A stretch of DNA of 64,000 nt. Source: an uncultured Lachnospiraceae bacterium. GTDB taxonomy: Bacteria; Bacillota; Clostridia; Lachnospirales; Lachnospiraceae. Position 1 is the stretch's first letter; the number at the start of each line of letters is the position of its first letter. The stretch spans positions 36,078 through 100,077 of the forward strand of contig CANPZL010000004.1 of assembly GCA_947589055.1 (NCBI GenBank), read 5' to 3'. Position numbers and translations under genes: made by a program. Below the pieces are notes generated by a model. The model was not told where the DNA came from and searched no databases. It was given only the letters and a program-made list of their open reading frames with translations. Shown here piece by piece: positions 35,301-44,156 of the stretch.

Positions 35301-37677
35301 AGTACTGTTTTAACAGTCCGTAGATTGTCTCCTTTGCGGAGGCAAAGGTATCTGGCGGCAGTTTCTTTCCCAGTACGCCAGTGACTACCTGTTCGCAGGA
35401 AAAATACGGTGTATAGACAGCAAAACCCTGAAAATCGGATTCTGTCACCCCATAGGCTTCGCAGGCGGACAGTAATGCCGGATAAGCGAGGGGATGCTCC
35501 AGAATGCGGATAAAAGGGGTTTCTGAATGAAAAGAATAACAGGCGTCTCCCTGAATCCATACAGAGATAGCGGGCAGGAGCTGCCGGGAGGAAGTACCGA
35601 TACGGAAGCGGTATTCTCCCGGTTCTACTGCCCATTTTTTATATGCCGGATCAAAGGCAGCCAGTGAAGACACTGGTAAATGGAACGTAAGATCCCGTGT
35701 TTCTCCCGGCTGCAAATTATGCTTCTGGAAGGCCTTTAGTTCTCGGACCGGCTTATCTAATACCAGTCCGGGTGCCTCTGCATATAGCTGAACCACCTCG
35801 CTTCCGCTATAGCGTCCGGTATTGGTGAGCCGACAGGTAAGACTTACGGTATCTTCCGAAGTCAGAGGCGGCAAGGAAACCGGTTCCGGTGTCGTCAGTT
35901 CAAAGGTAGTATAGCTTAGTCCGTATCCGAAGGGATAAAGTGGTTCCAGTTTTTTCTTATCGTAATAGCGATAACCGACGTACAGACCTTCTCCATAGTT
36001 TATGCTCCAGTCCGGCGAAGGCGGATTCAGATAAGCGGGCGTGTCCTCGATTCGTTTCGGGAAAGTGAGCGGCAGCTTACCGGAGGGATTGACCGCTCCC
36101 GTCAGCAGATCCTTTATGCCACGTCCTCCTTCCATACCGGGAAAGAACATACAAAGGATTGCGGCAATATCCGGTTCACAGAATCGTAAGTCCACCGGTC
36201 CGCATACGTTAAGCAGCAGAATCAGGGGAGTATGGGAGGCCTTGCTTTCCTGTATGCATTTTAAGATCGTTTCCTGCTGGGCTTGGGACAGGGTAAGTCC
36301 GGCCCGGTCTCTGCCTTCCTGCCCCGGAACATATACAGTGAGAACAGCGGCGTCAAAGGTATCCAGACAGCCTGCTGTTGGAGCGTCCATATACTGACAG
36401 TAATAGTCGGGATCTTTGGATAATTCCTCTAACAGGCTCGTAGTCTTATTGGTATAGACTCTGGCACTTCCGTCTCCGCAGTCGTGGAAACTGGCACTTT
36501 CCTTTCCGATTAGGGCGATGCGGCTGTATTTTGGAAGTGGAAGCAGGGAATCCTCGTTCTTTAGGAGGACAGTCCCTTCGGTTACGACCCGATATGCCGC
36601 TTCTCTTCGGAAGGAAGACGGGAAGACTTCTGTCTGACCGGCCTTTTCCGGAGAAAGCCCCGGAAAAAGTCCGGAAGCTTTTCCGGCAGGCGTTTCTGCG
36701 ATCGCCATCAGCATATGGGAAACCGCCCGGTCAAGATCCGCTTCTGACAGGGTGTCTTGTTCCAGTGCCTCTGATACCCGGCTGTCCTTTGACGGGCCGG
36801 GCATTTCTACGTCGTTTCCTGCCTGAATGGCAGCAGGGGGATTGTAGACCGCTCCCCAGTCTGAGATAACAAGCCGGTCGCCAAAGCCCCATTCTTTTCT
36901 TAGTATTTCCTGAATCAGCCATGTATGTTCCGTACAGGCGGTTCCGTTTATCCGGTTATAAGCGGTCATAAGAGTTTTAACCTGCCCTTCTGTTACACAG
37001 GAAAAAAAGCCCGGCAGATACAATTCCCGAAGCACTCGTTCCGGGATATGTTCATCGACTCCCTGCCGGTAGGCTTCCAGATTATTGGCGGCAAAATGTT
37101 TGACATTTGCCAGAACACCGGATTCCTGAACGCCCTTTACCAGCTCTGGCGCTAAGGTGGAGATCAGGCAGGGATCTTCGGAATATCCCTCAAAGAGACG
37201 ACCGTTTCTTGGGTCACGGTGAAGGTTGACATTGGGTGTGCCAAGCAGAATGTCTACATGGTAGTCCAGTGCTTCCTGTCCCAGCGCCTGTCCACAGTGA
37301 TAGACAGTCTCCGGGTTCCATGTGGCGCCCAGAAGGATACCGGGCGGATAGCAGCCGGGCTGTTCCTGACTGCATCCCCGCTTTTCCAGAAGCTGGAGAA
37401 AGTCTTTGCGTATTTCCTGCTGCTCTTTAGAAAGGCTTTCCGGTTCGTTAAAATGGGTTAAGATTTCCCGGACGGTTCCGGTATTTAAGGGCATCCAGTC
37501 CCCCATCAGCTGTTCCCAGTTCATTCCCGTTCCACCGTCCAGATATTGGATACGGGGAATCCCTAAACGGTCGATGGGCTGGCTTCCAAAGGAACTGCCG
37601 CCTGCTAACAGCTTGATCTTTTCCTCTACGGTCATTGCTGCGATAAGCTTTTGAATGGTTTCCTGTAAAACTTCCAT
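35272..37677 (-). CDS. Glycoside hydrolase family 3 beta-glycosidase
   Basis: An 801-residue GH3 enzyme, cytoplasmic because no signal peptide is seen. The N-terminal barrel has KHFAANN and the nucleophile Asp273 in LVISDWGAVYN. The second alpha/beta domain and a C-terminal fibronectin-III-like domain (GSEVVQLYAEAPG...RELKAF) follow, then an extra C-terminal tail of roughly 100 residues. GH3 members cleave terminal beta-glucosides or beta-xylosides; the substrate cannot be read from sequence. The ATG at 37677 has AAAGGAGAAGG upstream. Its 3' end overlaps the convergent Ig-like gene by 29 bases. Confidence 0.93.
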   Translation of the reverse strand: MEVLQETIQKLIAAMTVEEKIKLLAGGSSFGSQPIDRLGIPRIQYLDGGTGMNWEQLMGDWMPLNTGTVREILTHFNEPESLSKEQQEIRKDFLQLLEKRGCSQEQPGCYPPGILLGATWNPETVYHCGQALGQEALDYHVDILLGTPNVNLHRDPRNGRLFEGYSEDPCLISTLAPELVKGVQESGVLANVKHFAANNLEAYRQGVDEHIPERVLRELYLPGFFSCVTEGQVKTLMTAYNRINGTACTEHTWLIQEILRKEWGFGDRLVISDWGAVYNPPAAIQAGNDVEMPGPSKDSRVSEALEQDTLSEADLDRAVSHMLMAIAETPAGKASGLFPGLSPEKAGQTEVFPSSFRREAAYRVVTEGTVLLKNEDSLLPLPKYSRIALIGKESASFHDCGDGSARVYTNKTTSLLEELSKDPDYYCQYMDAPTAGCLDTFDAAVLTVYVPGQEGRDRAGLTLSQAQQETILKCIQESKASHTPLILLLNVCGPVDLRFCEPDIAAILCMFFPGMEGGRGIKDLLTGAVNPSGKLPLTFPKRIEDTPAYLNPPSPDWSINYGEGLYVGYRYYDKKKLEPLYPFGYGLSYTTFELTTPEPVSLPPLTSEDTVSLTCRLTNTGRYSGSEVVQLYAEAPGLVLDKPVRELKAFQKHNLQPGETRDLTFHLPVSSLAAFDPAYKKWAVEPGEYRFRIGTSSRQLLPAISVWIQGDACYSFHSETPFIRILEHPLAYPALLSACEAYGVTESDFQGFAVYTPYFSCEQVVTGVLGKKLPPDTFASAKETIYGLLKQYSTSSSPVPQ

Positions 37678-37718
37678 ATTCCTTCTCCTTTATCAAGGTT
37701 TCGTTGTTATCTTTTTGT

Positions 37719-37747
37719 ACTGTACCATATGCGAAAGAGAAAAACAA
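37719..37747 (-). promoter_or_regulatory. Sigma-A-like promoter of the GH3 gene
   Basis: Minus strand TTGTTT (37747-37742) and TACAGT (37724-37719) with a 17-base spacer, about 40 bases before the ATG. The 245-bp region between the GH3 gene and the next + strand gene holds nothing else I can support. Confidence 0.5.
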
Positions 37748-37922
37748 TTCTTCGGTCGGAAGTATTTTTTTGGGCAGGAAATGAAAAAGGGAGAGTATGA
37801 AAAAGAGGGCATTTTATGGAGCATCGGAAAGAATTATAAGGAGAAAGGGGCCATTCTTTTGGTTCTATTTTCGGATAACCTTTGCATACCCTTTACTATA
37901 TGAGGAAAGGCAGGTTTGAAGC

Positions 37923-38285
37923 ATGACAAGATCCATGAAAATACTGGAGGTTATAAAATCCCTGATTGCGGCATATGTGTTTACCGGCATCGCACTGGCA
38001 GCACTGGCTTTTGCCATTTATCAGTGGGAACTGAGTGAAACGGTTGTAAATATTGTGATTATGGCGATTTATGTGATCGCTTCTTTTATTGGCGGCTTTG
38101 TGACCGGGAAACGGGTGAAGGAACGGAAGTTTTTCTGGGGGCTGTTGTTAGGGGGGCTTTATATCCTGATCATCTATGGGGTTTCTCTGATCATGAGTGC
38201 CAGTATGGATATGGTCTCTACAGCCGGGATTGCCGCCTGCCTGTTATGTCTGGGCGGCGGAATGCTGGGTGGAATGCTGAGCTAA
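37923..38285 (+). CDS. TIGR04086 family membrane protein
   Basis: A 120-residue protein with four predicted membrane helices, a pattern (ASFIGGFVTGKRVKERKFFWGLL) and length matching the TIGR04086 family found in Firmicutes. Its function is unknown. Genes of this family often sit next to the SCIFF precursor, as here. The ATG at 37923 has a weak GGAAAGG; an in-frame ATG at 37935 is possible. Confidence 0.82.
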   Translation: MTRSMKILEVIKSLIAAYVFTGIALAALAFAIYQWELSETVVNIVIMAIYVIASFIGGFVTGKRVKERKFFWGLLLGGLYILIIYGVSLIMSASMDMVSTAGIAACLLCLGGGMLGGMLS

Positions 38286-38335
38286 GCCTATTGTAACGAT
38301 TCCGCATGGCCAAACCGCTGCAAAATATCTCTGGC

Positions 38336-38364
38336 TTGCATGGGATAGAAAAGTATGCTATACT
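38336..38364 (+). promoter_or_regulatory. Sigma-A promoter of scfA
   Basis: TTGCAT (38336-38341) and TATACT (38359-38364) with a 17-base spacer, giving a 5' leader of about 25 bases before the scfA RBS GGAAGGAGG. Confidence 0.8.
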
Positions 38365-38396
38365 CATGAAAGTTAAGAATGGAAGGAGGAAATTCC

Positions 38397-38540
38397 ATGA
38401 AGCACATAAAGACATTAACCAACAAAACCTTGAAGAGTACAATGGAAAAGGGCGGCTGCGGCGAGTGCCAGACTTCCTGCCAGTCTGCTTGTAAGACTTC
38501 CTGTACGGTTGGGAATCAGACCTGTGAGAATAAAAGATAA
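38397..38540 (+). CDS. scfA: SCIFF ranthipeptide precursor
   Basis: A 47-codon gene encoding the six-cysteines-in-forty-five-residues peptide. It begins MKHIKTLTNKTLKSTMEKG and has six Cys in CGECQTSC, SACKTSC and TVGNQTC. Peptides of this kind receive thioether bridges from a radical-SAM enzyme and belong to the ranthipeptides. They are almost universal in Clostridia, and proposed roles include quorum-related signalling. The RBS GGAAGGAGG is strong and the gene has its own promoter and a downstream attenuator, so it should be expressed well above its maturase. The match to known SCIFF sequences is very close. Confidence 0.97.
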   Translation: MKHIKTLTNKTLKSTMEKGGCGECQTSCQSACKTSCTVGNQTCENKR

Positions 38541-38568
38541 TCCATTTTAGATGAAGCATGAGCAGAAG

Positions 38569-38597
38569 AGAGGACTGCATTTCGCTGTCCTCTTTTT
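38569..38597 (+). terminator. Attenuator between scfA and scfB
   Basis: AGAGGAC (38569-38575) pairs with GTCCTCT (38587-38593) and is followed by TTTT. Partial read-through would let scfB follow at a lower level. Confidence 0.8.
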
Positions 38598-38644
38598 GTG
38601 GTTTGCATGGCAGGGAACGGAAGTACATAGTTAGGAGCAGGAAA

Positions 38645-40042
38645 GTGATACACCAATTTAAGAATAATGGGTATAATATAGTCATGGATGTTTGCAGCGG
38701 GGCGGTTCATGTAGTTGATGACCTAACCTATGATGTGATAGCATTCTATGAAGAAAATAATCAAAAGAAATCGGAAACAACGATCGAAGCCTTGTTGGAC
38801 AGGTTTCCGGCTTATTCCCGGCGGGAGCTGGAGGAAGCACTGGCGGAGGTGGAGGAACGAAAAGCACAGGGCGAGCTGTTTGCTCCGGATGAATACGAGG
38901 ATGTTGTCTGGGAGTTCAAGAAGCGGAAAACGGTAGTAAAAGCGTTATGTCTGCATATCGCCCATGACTGTAATCTGGGCTGCCGGTACTGTTTTGCCGG
39001 CGAAGGGGAATATCATGGAGACCGTTCCATGATGAGTTATGAGGTTGGAAAACAGGCGTTGGATTTTCTGGTGGAACATTCCGGGAATCGGAGAAATCTG
39101 GAGGTGGATTTCTTTGGAGGGGAACCCACCATGAATTTTGATGTGGTAAAAAAACTGGTGGAATATGGCAGGAGTCTGGAAGAACCGCACCAGAAAAAAT
39201 TCCGGTTTACCCTGACAACCAACGGACTGCTGTTAGACGATGCGATCATGGAATTTGCAAACCGTGAGATGGCGAATGTGGTGCTTAGCATTGACGGAAG
39301 AAAAGAGGTCAATGATTATATGCGTCCGGCAAAAAACGGGAAAAGCACCTACGACCTGATCGTTCCGAAATTTCAAAAATTTGCCCGGTTGCGAAATCAG
39401 ACCAATTATTATGTCCGGGGAACCTTTACCCGTCATAATCTGGATTTTTCCAAAGACGTTCTCCATTTGGCGGATCTTGGATTCCGGCAGATTTCCGTAG
39501 AGCCTGTGGTAGCACAACCAGACGAGCCATATGCGATCCGGGAAGAAGATCTGCCCCAGTTAATGGAAGAATATGATAAACTGGCAAAGGAAATGCTGAA
39601 ACGGGAACAGGAAGGAAGAGGATTCCAATTCTTCCATTTCATGATTGATTTAACACAGGGGCCATGTGTGATGAAGCGTCTGTCCGGCTGCGGTTCCGGT
39701 ACGGAGTATCTGGCGGTGACGCCTTGGGGGGATTTGTATCCCTGTCATCAGTTTGTCGGACAGGAGGAGTTCCGGCTGGGTTCGGTTTTTGATGGGATAC
39801 AGGCAGAGGAGCTTCGGGATGAGTTTAAACTTTGTAACGTGTATGCAAAGGAGAAGTGCAGAAGCTGCTTTGCGAGATTTTATTGCAGCGGAGGCTGTGC
39901 GGCGAATTCTTATCATTTTCATGGCAGTATTTTAGATGCCTATGACATTGGCTGTGAATTACAGAAAAAGAGAATCGAATGTGCGATTATGATAAAGGCT
40001 GCGTTGGCAGACCAAGAAGAAAAGGAGAATGAAAGAGCATGA
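38645..40042 (+). CDS. scfB: SCIFF peptide maturase (radical SAM, SPASM)
   Basis: A 465-residue radical SAM enzyme that installs thioether links on ScfA. The start is GTG (38645), seven bases after AGGAG, giving the family N-terminus VIHQFKNNGYNIVMD read as Met. A RiPP-recognition-like region comes first. The radical SAM cluster motif is Cys109, Cys113 and Cys116 in CNLGCRYC. The C-terminal SPASM domain holds auxiliary [4Fe-4S] clusters through Cys residues in GPCVMKRLSGC, LYPCHQF, KCRSCFARFYCSGGC and near the end. Its last codons overlap secDF in an ATGA. Confidence 0.96.
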   Translation: MIHQFKNNGYNIVMDVCSGAVHVVDDLTYDVIAFYEENNQKKSETTIEALLDRFPAYSRRELEEALAEVEERKAQGELFAPDEYEDVVWEFKKRKTVVKALCLHIAHDCNLGCRYCFAGEGEYHGDRSMMSYEVGKQALDFLVEHSGNRRNLEVDFFGGEPTMNFDVVKKLVEYGRSLEEPHQKKFRFTLTTNGLLLDDAIMEFANREMANVVLSIDGRKEVNDYMRPAKNGKSTYDLIVPKFQKFARLRNQTNYYVRGTFTRHNLDFSKDVLHLADLGFRQISVEPVVAQPDEPYAIREEDLPQLMEEYDKLAKEMLKREQEGRGFQFFHFMIDLTQGPCVMKRLSGCGSGTEYLAVTPWGDLYPCHQFVGQEEFRLGSVFDGIQAEELRDEFKLCNVYAKEKCRSCFARFYCSGGCAANSYHFHGSILDAYDIGCELQKKRIECAIMIKAALADQEEKENERA

Positions 40043-42246
40043 AGAATCAAAAGGCAAAAAGTGTGCTGATAATTCTGGTATTCCTGCTGTTGACCGCAGG
40101 CTGTGTATATGTTGACGTTTTTGGACTGATGGGTTCCGGCAAAGCGGAAGATATAAATCTGGGTCTGGATCTGGCAGGCGGTGTCAGCATTACCTATGAA
40201 GTGGTAGCGGAGAATCCGACGAAGGAAGATATGGACGATACCATTTATCGGCTTCAGCGGCGTGTGGATACCTACAATACGGAAGGACATGTTTACCGGC
40301 AGGGGGATGATCGGATCGGAATCGAGATTCCTGGTGTGACGAATGCCAATGAGATATTGGAAGAGCTGGGAAAACCGGGTGCATTGGAATTTTTGGATCC
40401 GGAAAACTATGCGTTATTCCAGGCAGGCGAGGAATATGAAACCGTACTGACCGGTGCGGACATTACTCTTTCGCAGGCGGCGATTGATACCAGTGGTACG
40501 ACGAATGATTATGTAGTTCAGCTGGAAATGACAAGCGAGGGAGCCAAGCGGTTTGCAGACGCTACCGCTTCCCATATCGGAGAATCCATTTATATCATAT
40601 ATAACGGTGAGGTAGTCAGTTATCCCACCGTCCAGACAGCCATTACAGACGGAGCCTGTGTTATTAACAACATGGGTGATTATGAAACTGCGAACAATCT
40701 GGCGTCTACGATCCGGATCGGCGCCTTGCCTTTGGAACTGCGGGAACTGCAGTCGAATGTTGTAGGTGCACAGCTGGGTGAGGATGCGATTGAAACCTCC
40801 TTGCTTGCCGGTTTGATCGGTTTGATTATCGTAGCCTTGATCATGCTGGTCGTATACCGGTTCCCCGGTCTGGTATCCGTTATGGCGCTGATCGCCTATA
40901 TTGTTTTAATGCTGTTATGCCTGAACCTGTTTGATGTTACGCTTACCTTACCGGGTATTGCAGGTATCATTCTCTCTATTGGTATGGCAGTCGATGCCAA
41001 TGTCATTATCTTTACCCGTATCAAGGAAGAGATTACAGCGGGCAAATCCGTTCGGCTGGCTGTAAAGGGTGGTTTCCAGAAGGCGATGTCAGCAATCTTA
41101 GACGGTAACATTACAACCCTGATTGCGGCGGCAGTGTTATGGTTCATGGCGTCCGGTTCCGTGCGGGGCTTTGCACAGACACTGGCATTGGGTATTATTT
41201 TATCTATGTTTACTGCCCTTGTTATCACAAGATTATTATTAAATGCGTTTGTGGAGCTGGGAGCAACGGATCCAAAGCTGTATGGCAGGATCAAGGAGCG
41301 GAAGAGCCATGATTATGTAAAGAACAGTAAGGTATGCTTTATTATCTCTGCTGTGATTATCCTTACAGGTATTGTATTCCTGCCGATCAATAAAACGAAC
41401 GATAATATCGGACACATTTTGAATTTCAGTATGGAATTCATGGGCGGTACTTCGATGACGGTGGAATTTGACCAGTCATATACCTTAGCGGAGGCGGAAG
41501 ATACGATCCTGCCGGTTCTTTCAGACGCCCTCGGTATCTCGGATGGAGAGATCCAGTTACAGATCGTACAGGATTCAAATTCCATTATCATCAAGACGCC
41601 TCAGTTGTCACTGGAACAGCGGCAGGCAGGTGAATCTGCTTTACGGGATCATTTTACGGTGCTTGACTTCTCAATGGAGAATATCAGTTCAACCGTTAGC
41701 AGTGAAATGCAGAGAGACGCTATCATTTCCGTAATTATTGCGACGATCCTGATGCTTATTTATATTGCATTCCGGTTCCGGGATGTCCGGTTTGGTGCCA
41801 GTGCTGTGCTGGCCCTGCTCCATGACGTACTGGTGGTATTTACCTTATATGCAGTGGCACATTTATCCGTAGGAAATACATTTATTGCCTGTATGCTGAC
41901 GATCGTGGGTTACTCTATCAATGCTACCATTATTATCTTCGACCGTATCCGTGAGAATCTCCGGGTAATGAGCGAGAAAAAGGATGGCCTGAAGGCGATT
42001 GTAAATACCAGTATTTCTCAGACCTTTACCAGAAGCATCTATACGAACCTGACTACCTTTGTCATGGTATTGATTCTGTATATCCTAGGGGTATCCTCCA
42101 TTAAGGAATTTGCCTTGGCGTTGATGGTGGGCGTCTTAGGCGGAACCTATTCGTCTATCTGTATAACCGGTCCGCTTTGGTATTATATGCGGAAAAAGAC
42201 GAAGTCGGAAAAACTACAACAAGCGGAAAAGACCACTACAAATTAA
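40039..42246 (+). CDS. secDF: Protein translocase subunit SecDF (fused)
   Basis: A 735-residue fused SecD-SecF, the proton-driven accessory of the Sec channel that helps complete protein export. The SecD half has an N-terminal membrane helix, GLDLAGGVSITYE and a periplasmic-type region. It is followed by six helices with GMAVDANVIIFTRIKEE. The SecF half begins around residue 445 (FMGGTSMTVEFD), then six helices with GYSINATIIIFDRIREN. It overlaps scfB by four bases. This neighbourhood of SCIFF genes and secDF is consistent with co-regulation, and possibly with export of the peptide, though that is inference. Confidence 0.95.
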   Translation: MKNQKAKSVLIILVFLLLTAGCVYVDVFGLMGSGKAEDINLGLDLAGGVSITYEVVAENPTKEDMDDTIYRLQRRVDTYNTEGHVYRQGDDRIGIEIPGVTNANEILEELGKPGALEFLDPENYALFQAGEEYETVLTGADITLSQAAIDTSGTTNDYVVQLEMTSEGAKRFADATASHIGESIYIIYNGEVVSYPTVQTAITDGACVINNMGDYETANNLASTIRIGALPLELRELQSNVVGAQLGEDAIETSLLAGLIGLIIVALIMLVVYRFPGLVSVMALIAYIVLMLLCLNLFDVTLTLPGIAGIILSIGMAVDANVIIFTRIKEEITAGKSVRLAVKGGFQKAMSAILDGNITTLIAAAVLWFMASGSVRGFAQTLALGIILSMFTALVITRLLLNAFVELGATDPKLYGRIKERKSHDYVKNSKVCFIISAVIILTGIVFLPINKTNDNIGHILNFSMEFMGGTSMTVEFDQSYTLAEAEDTILPVLSDALGISDGEIQLQIVQDSNSIIIKTPQLSLEQRQAGESALRDHFTVLDFSMENISSTVSSEMQRDAIISVIIATILMLIYIAFRFRDVRFGASAVLALLHDVLVVFTLYAVAHLSVGNTFIACMLTIVGYSINATIIIFDRIRENLRVMSEKKDGLKAIVNTSISQTFTRSIYTNLTTFVMVLILYILGVSSIKEFALALMVGVLGGTYSSICITGPLWYYMRKKTKSEKLQQAEKTTTN

Positions 42247-42257
42247 GAGAAAAAACG

Positions 42258-42289
42258 AGGCTGTTCGGAGGAAAGATTCTGAACAGCCT
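42258..42289 (+). terminator. Hairpin between secDF and recJ
   Basis: AGGCTGTTC (42258-42266) pairs perfectly with GAACAGCCT (42281-42289). The tail TCCTATT is not a good T-run, so it may be a weak terminator or an mRNA-stabilising hairpin. Confidence 0.5.
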
Positions 42290-42327
42290 TCCTATTGCAG
42301 ATTACGGAAACGATAAAAGGGAAAACG

Positions 42328-43356
42328 ATGGAAAAAAAGTGGATTTTACGGAATAAGAAGGCAGACTTCTATGGTCTGGCAGAAAAATTTCATATCGATC
42401 CGGTTATTGCCAGAGTGATTCGGAATCGTGAAATCGTTACCGAAGAGGACTTTGAACGATATTTAAACGGAAGGTTCGAGCTGTACGATCCCCATCAGAT
42501 GAAGGACATGGATAAGGGGGCAAATTTGATCAAGACTGCAATTCAGGAGCAGAAAAAGATCCGGATCATATCGGATTATGATGTAGATGGAATCATGTCC
42601 AATTATATTTTATATAAGGCGCTGACACGCTGTAAGGCAAAGGTGGATTACCGGATTCCGGACCGACTTGTTGACGGTTACGGTATGAATGAGAATATGG
42701 TACGGGAGGCATATAACGACGGGGTACAGGTATTGCTGACCTGTGATAATGGTATTTCTGCATTACTGCCTATAGCATATGCCAAGAATCTGGGCATGAC
42801 CGTAGTGGTAACGGATCATCATGATATTCCCTTTGAATATGACGAAACAGGGAAAAAGGAATATACGCCTTCTGTAGCGGATGCGGTCATTGATCCGAAG
42901 CAGGAGGATTGCAGCTACCCGTTTCCCCAGCTATGCGGCGCAGGAGTTGCATGGAAATTCGTTCAGGTATTGTATTCTCTTTTTGACATTGACGAAGGGG
43001 AGACGGAAGAATTCCTGGAGTTTGTAGCTATGGCTACGGTATGTGATGTTATGGAGCTGCGTGATGAGAATCGGATACTGGTCAAGCGGGGGCTGGAGGA
43101 ATTAAACCGGACCGGGAATCTGGGGATGCGGGCTTTACTGCGGGTTAATGAGTTGGGGAATAAAAAGATCGAGGCGTATCATCTGGGTTTTGTGCTGGGA
43201 CCCTGTCTGAATTCTACAGGACGGCTGGAAAACGCAAAGCTGGCTTTGGACCTTTTGTTAGAGAAGGATTATGATAGGGCGTTGAAGCGTGGAGAGCAGT
43301 TAAAAGCGTTAAATGAGGAACGTAAGGAAATGACCTGGTGTGCAGGCTGCCATTGA
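42328..43356 (+). pseudogene. recJ: RecJ single-strand exonuclease, N-terminal part (frameshifted gene)
   Basis: The first 342 codons of RecJ, a 5'-3' exonuclease for single-stranded DNA in recombination and repair. The DHH motifs are intact: ISDYDVDGIMSN near residue 95, VVTDHHDIPFE and LGPCLNSTGRLENAK. The frame runs into a stop right after NEERKEMT, where RecJ proteins continue with two residues and then GV. The continuation (GVQAAIEQV) is found in the +1 frame directly downstream, so the break is a small indel at about 43333-43340. The ATG at 42328 has AAGGGAAAACG upstream. A truncated DHH-only protein would lack the DHHA1 domain. Confidence 0.9.
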
Positions 43357-44107
43357 ACAGGTGGAAACCACCACGCTGATGGAAGACCGTGTGTTAGTGA
43401 TCTATCTTCCGAATACCCATGAAAGTCTGGCAGGAATCATAGCCGGACGGGTACGGGAGCATTTTTACCGCCCTACTCTGGTGGTGACGGATTCGGAAGA
43501 AGGGCTTCTGAAGGGATCCGCACGTTCCATTGAAGGATATAATATGTATGAGGCATTAACGGAATGCCGGGAACTGTTGGTAAAGTATGGGGGACATCCC
43601 ATGGCAGCAGGTTTTTCCATACAGGCAAAGGATCTGGAATATTTCCGGCATAAGCTGAATCTGCTTTGCGAGCTGACGGATGAGGAATTGACCCCCAAGC
43701 TCTATATTGATGTGCCGATGCCTATTGATTATATCCGTCTTGACCTGATCGAACAGCTTAAGCTGCTGGAACCGTTTGGAAATGGAAATGAAAAGCCATT
43801 ATTTGCCCAGAAGAAGCTAAGCGTCCGCTGGGCGAAGGCAGTAGGACGAACCGGCAATGTCTTAAAGCTGGAGTTTGAAAGTGAAACCGGAGCCAAAATG
43901 GAAGGGGTCTATTTCGATGCGGAAGAATTCATGGCAAACGTAAAGGCGTGGTTTGGAGAGGCGGAACTGGATCAGATGATGAAGGGTTGGTTGAATAACG
44001 TAGTATTGGATGTGGCGTATTATCCTGTGATCAATGACTTTAACGGGGTTCGTGATATGCAGATCGTAGTAAAGAGTTATTTACCGCATACCCTTGATTT
44101 TTCATAG
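43340..44107 (+). pseudogene. recJ: RecJ C-terminal part (DHHA1 and OB region) in a shifted frame
   Basis: The remaining RecJ sequence in the next frame, from VQAAIEQVE. It contains the DHHA1 core with LAGIIAGRV and KYGGHPMAAGFSI, followed by an OB-type domain with EPFGNGNEKPLF. There is no RBS or plausible independent start at the GTG of 43340, so it is not a separate gene. Between the conserved MT and GV only one base is left where two codons (six bases) are expected, which would fit a 5-base deletion. A sequencing or assembly error remains possible because both halves are otherwise intact. Confidence 0.88.
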
Positions 44108-44156
44108 GAATCATCATATACTGATACAGACGAAAACAGGCGGAGCTTAGGAAAGC

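Noticed and set aside
37655..37903. 82-codon plus-strand open frame in the GH3 upstream region
   Set aside because: It starts inside the GH3 gene, covers the GH3 promoter, has no RBS and resembles no protein family.
43325..43345. Programmed ribosomal frameshift in recJ
   Set aside because: No slippery heptamer, pseudoknot or internal SD-like stimulator is visible at the break, and the missing residues point to a deletion.
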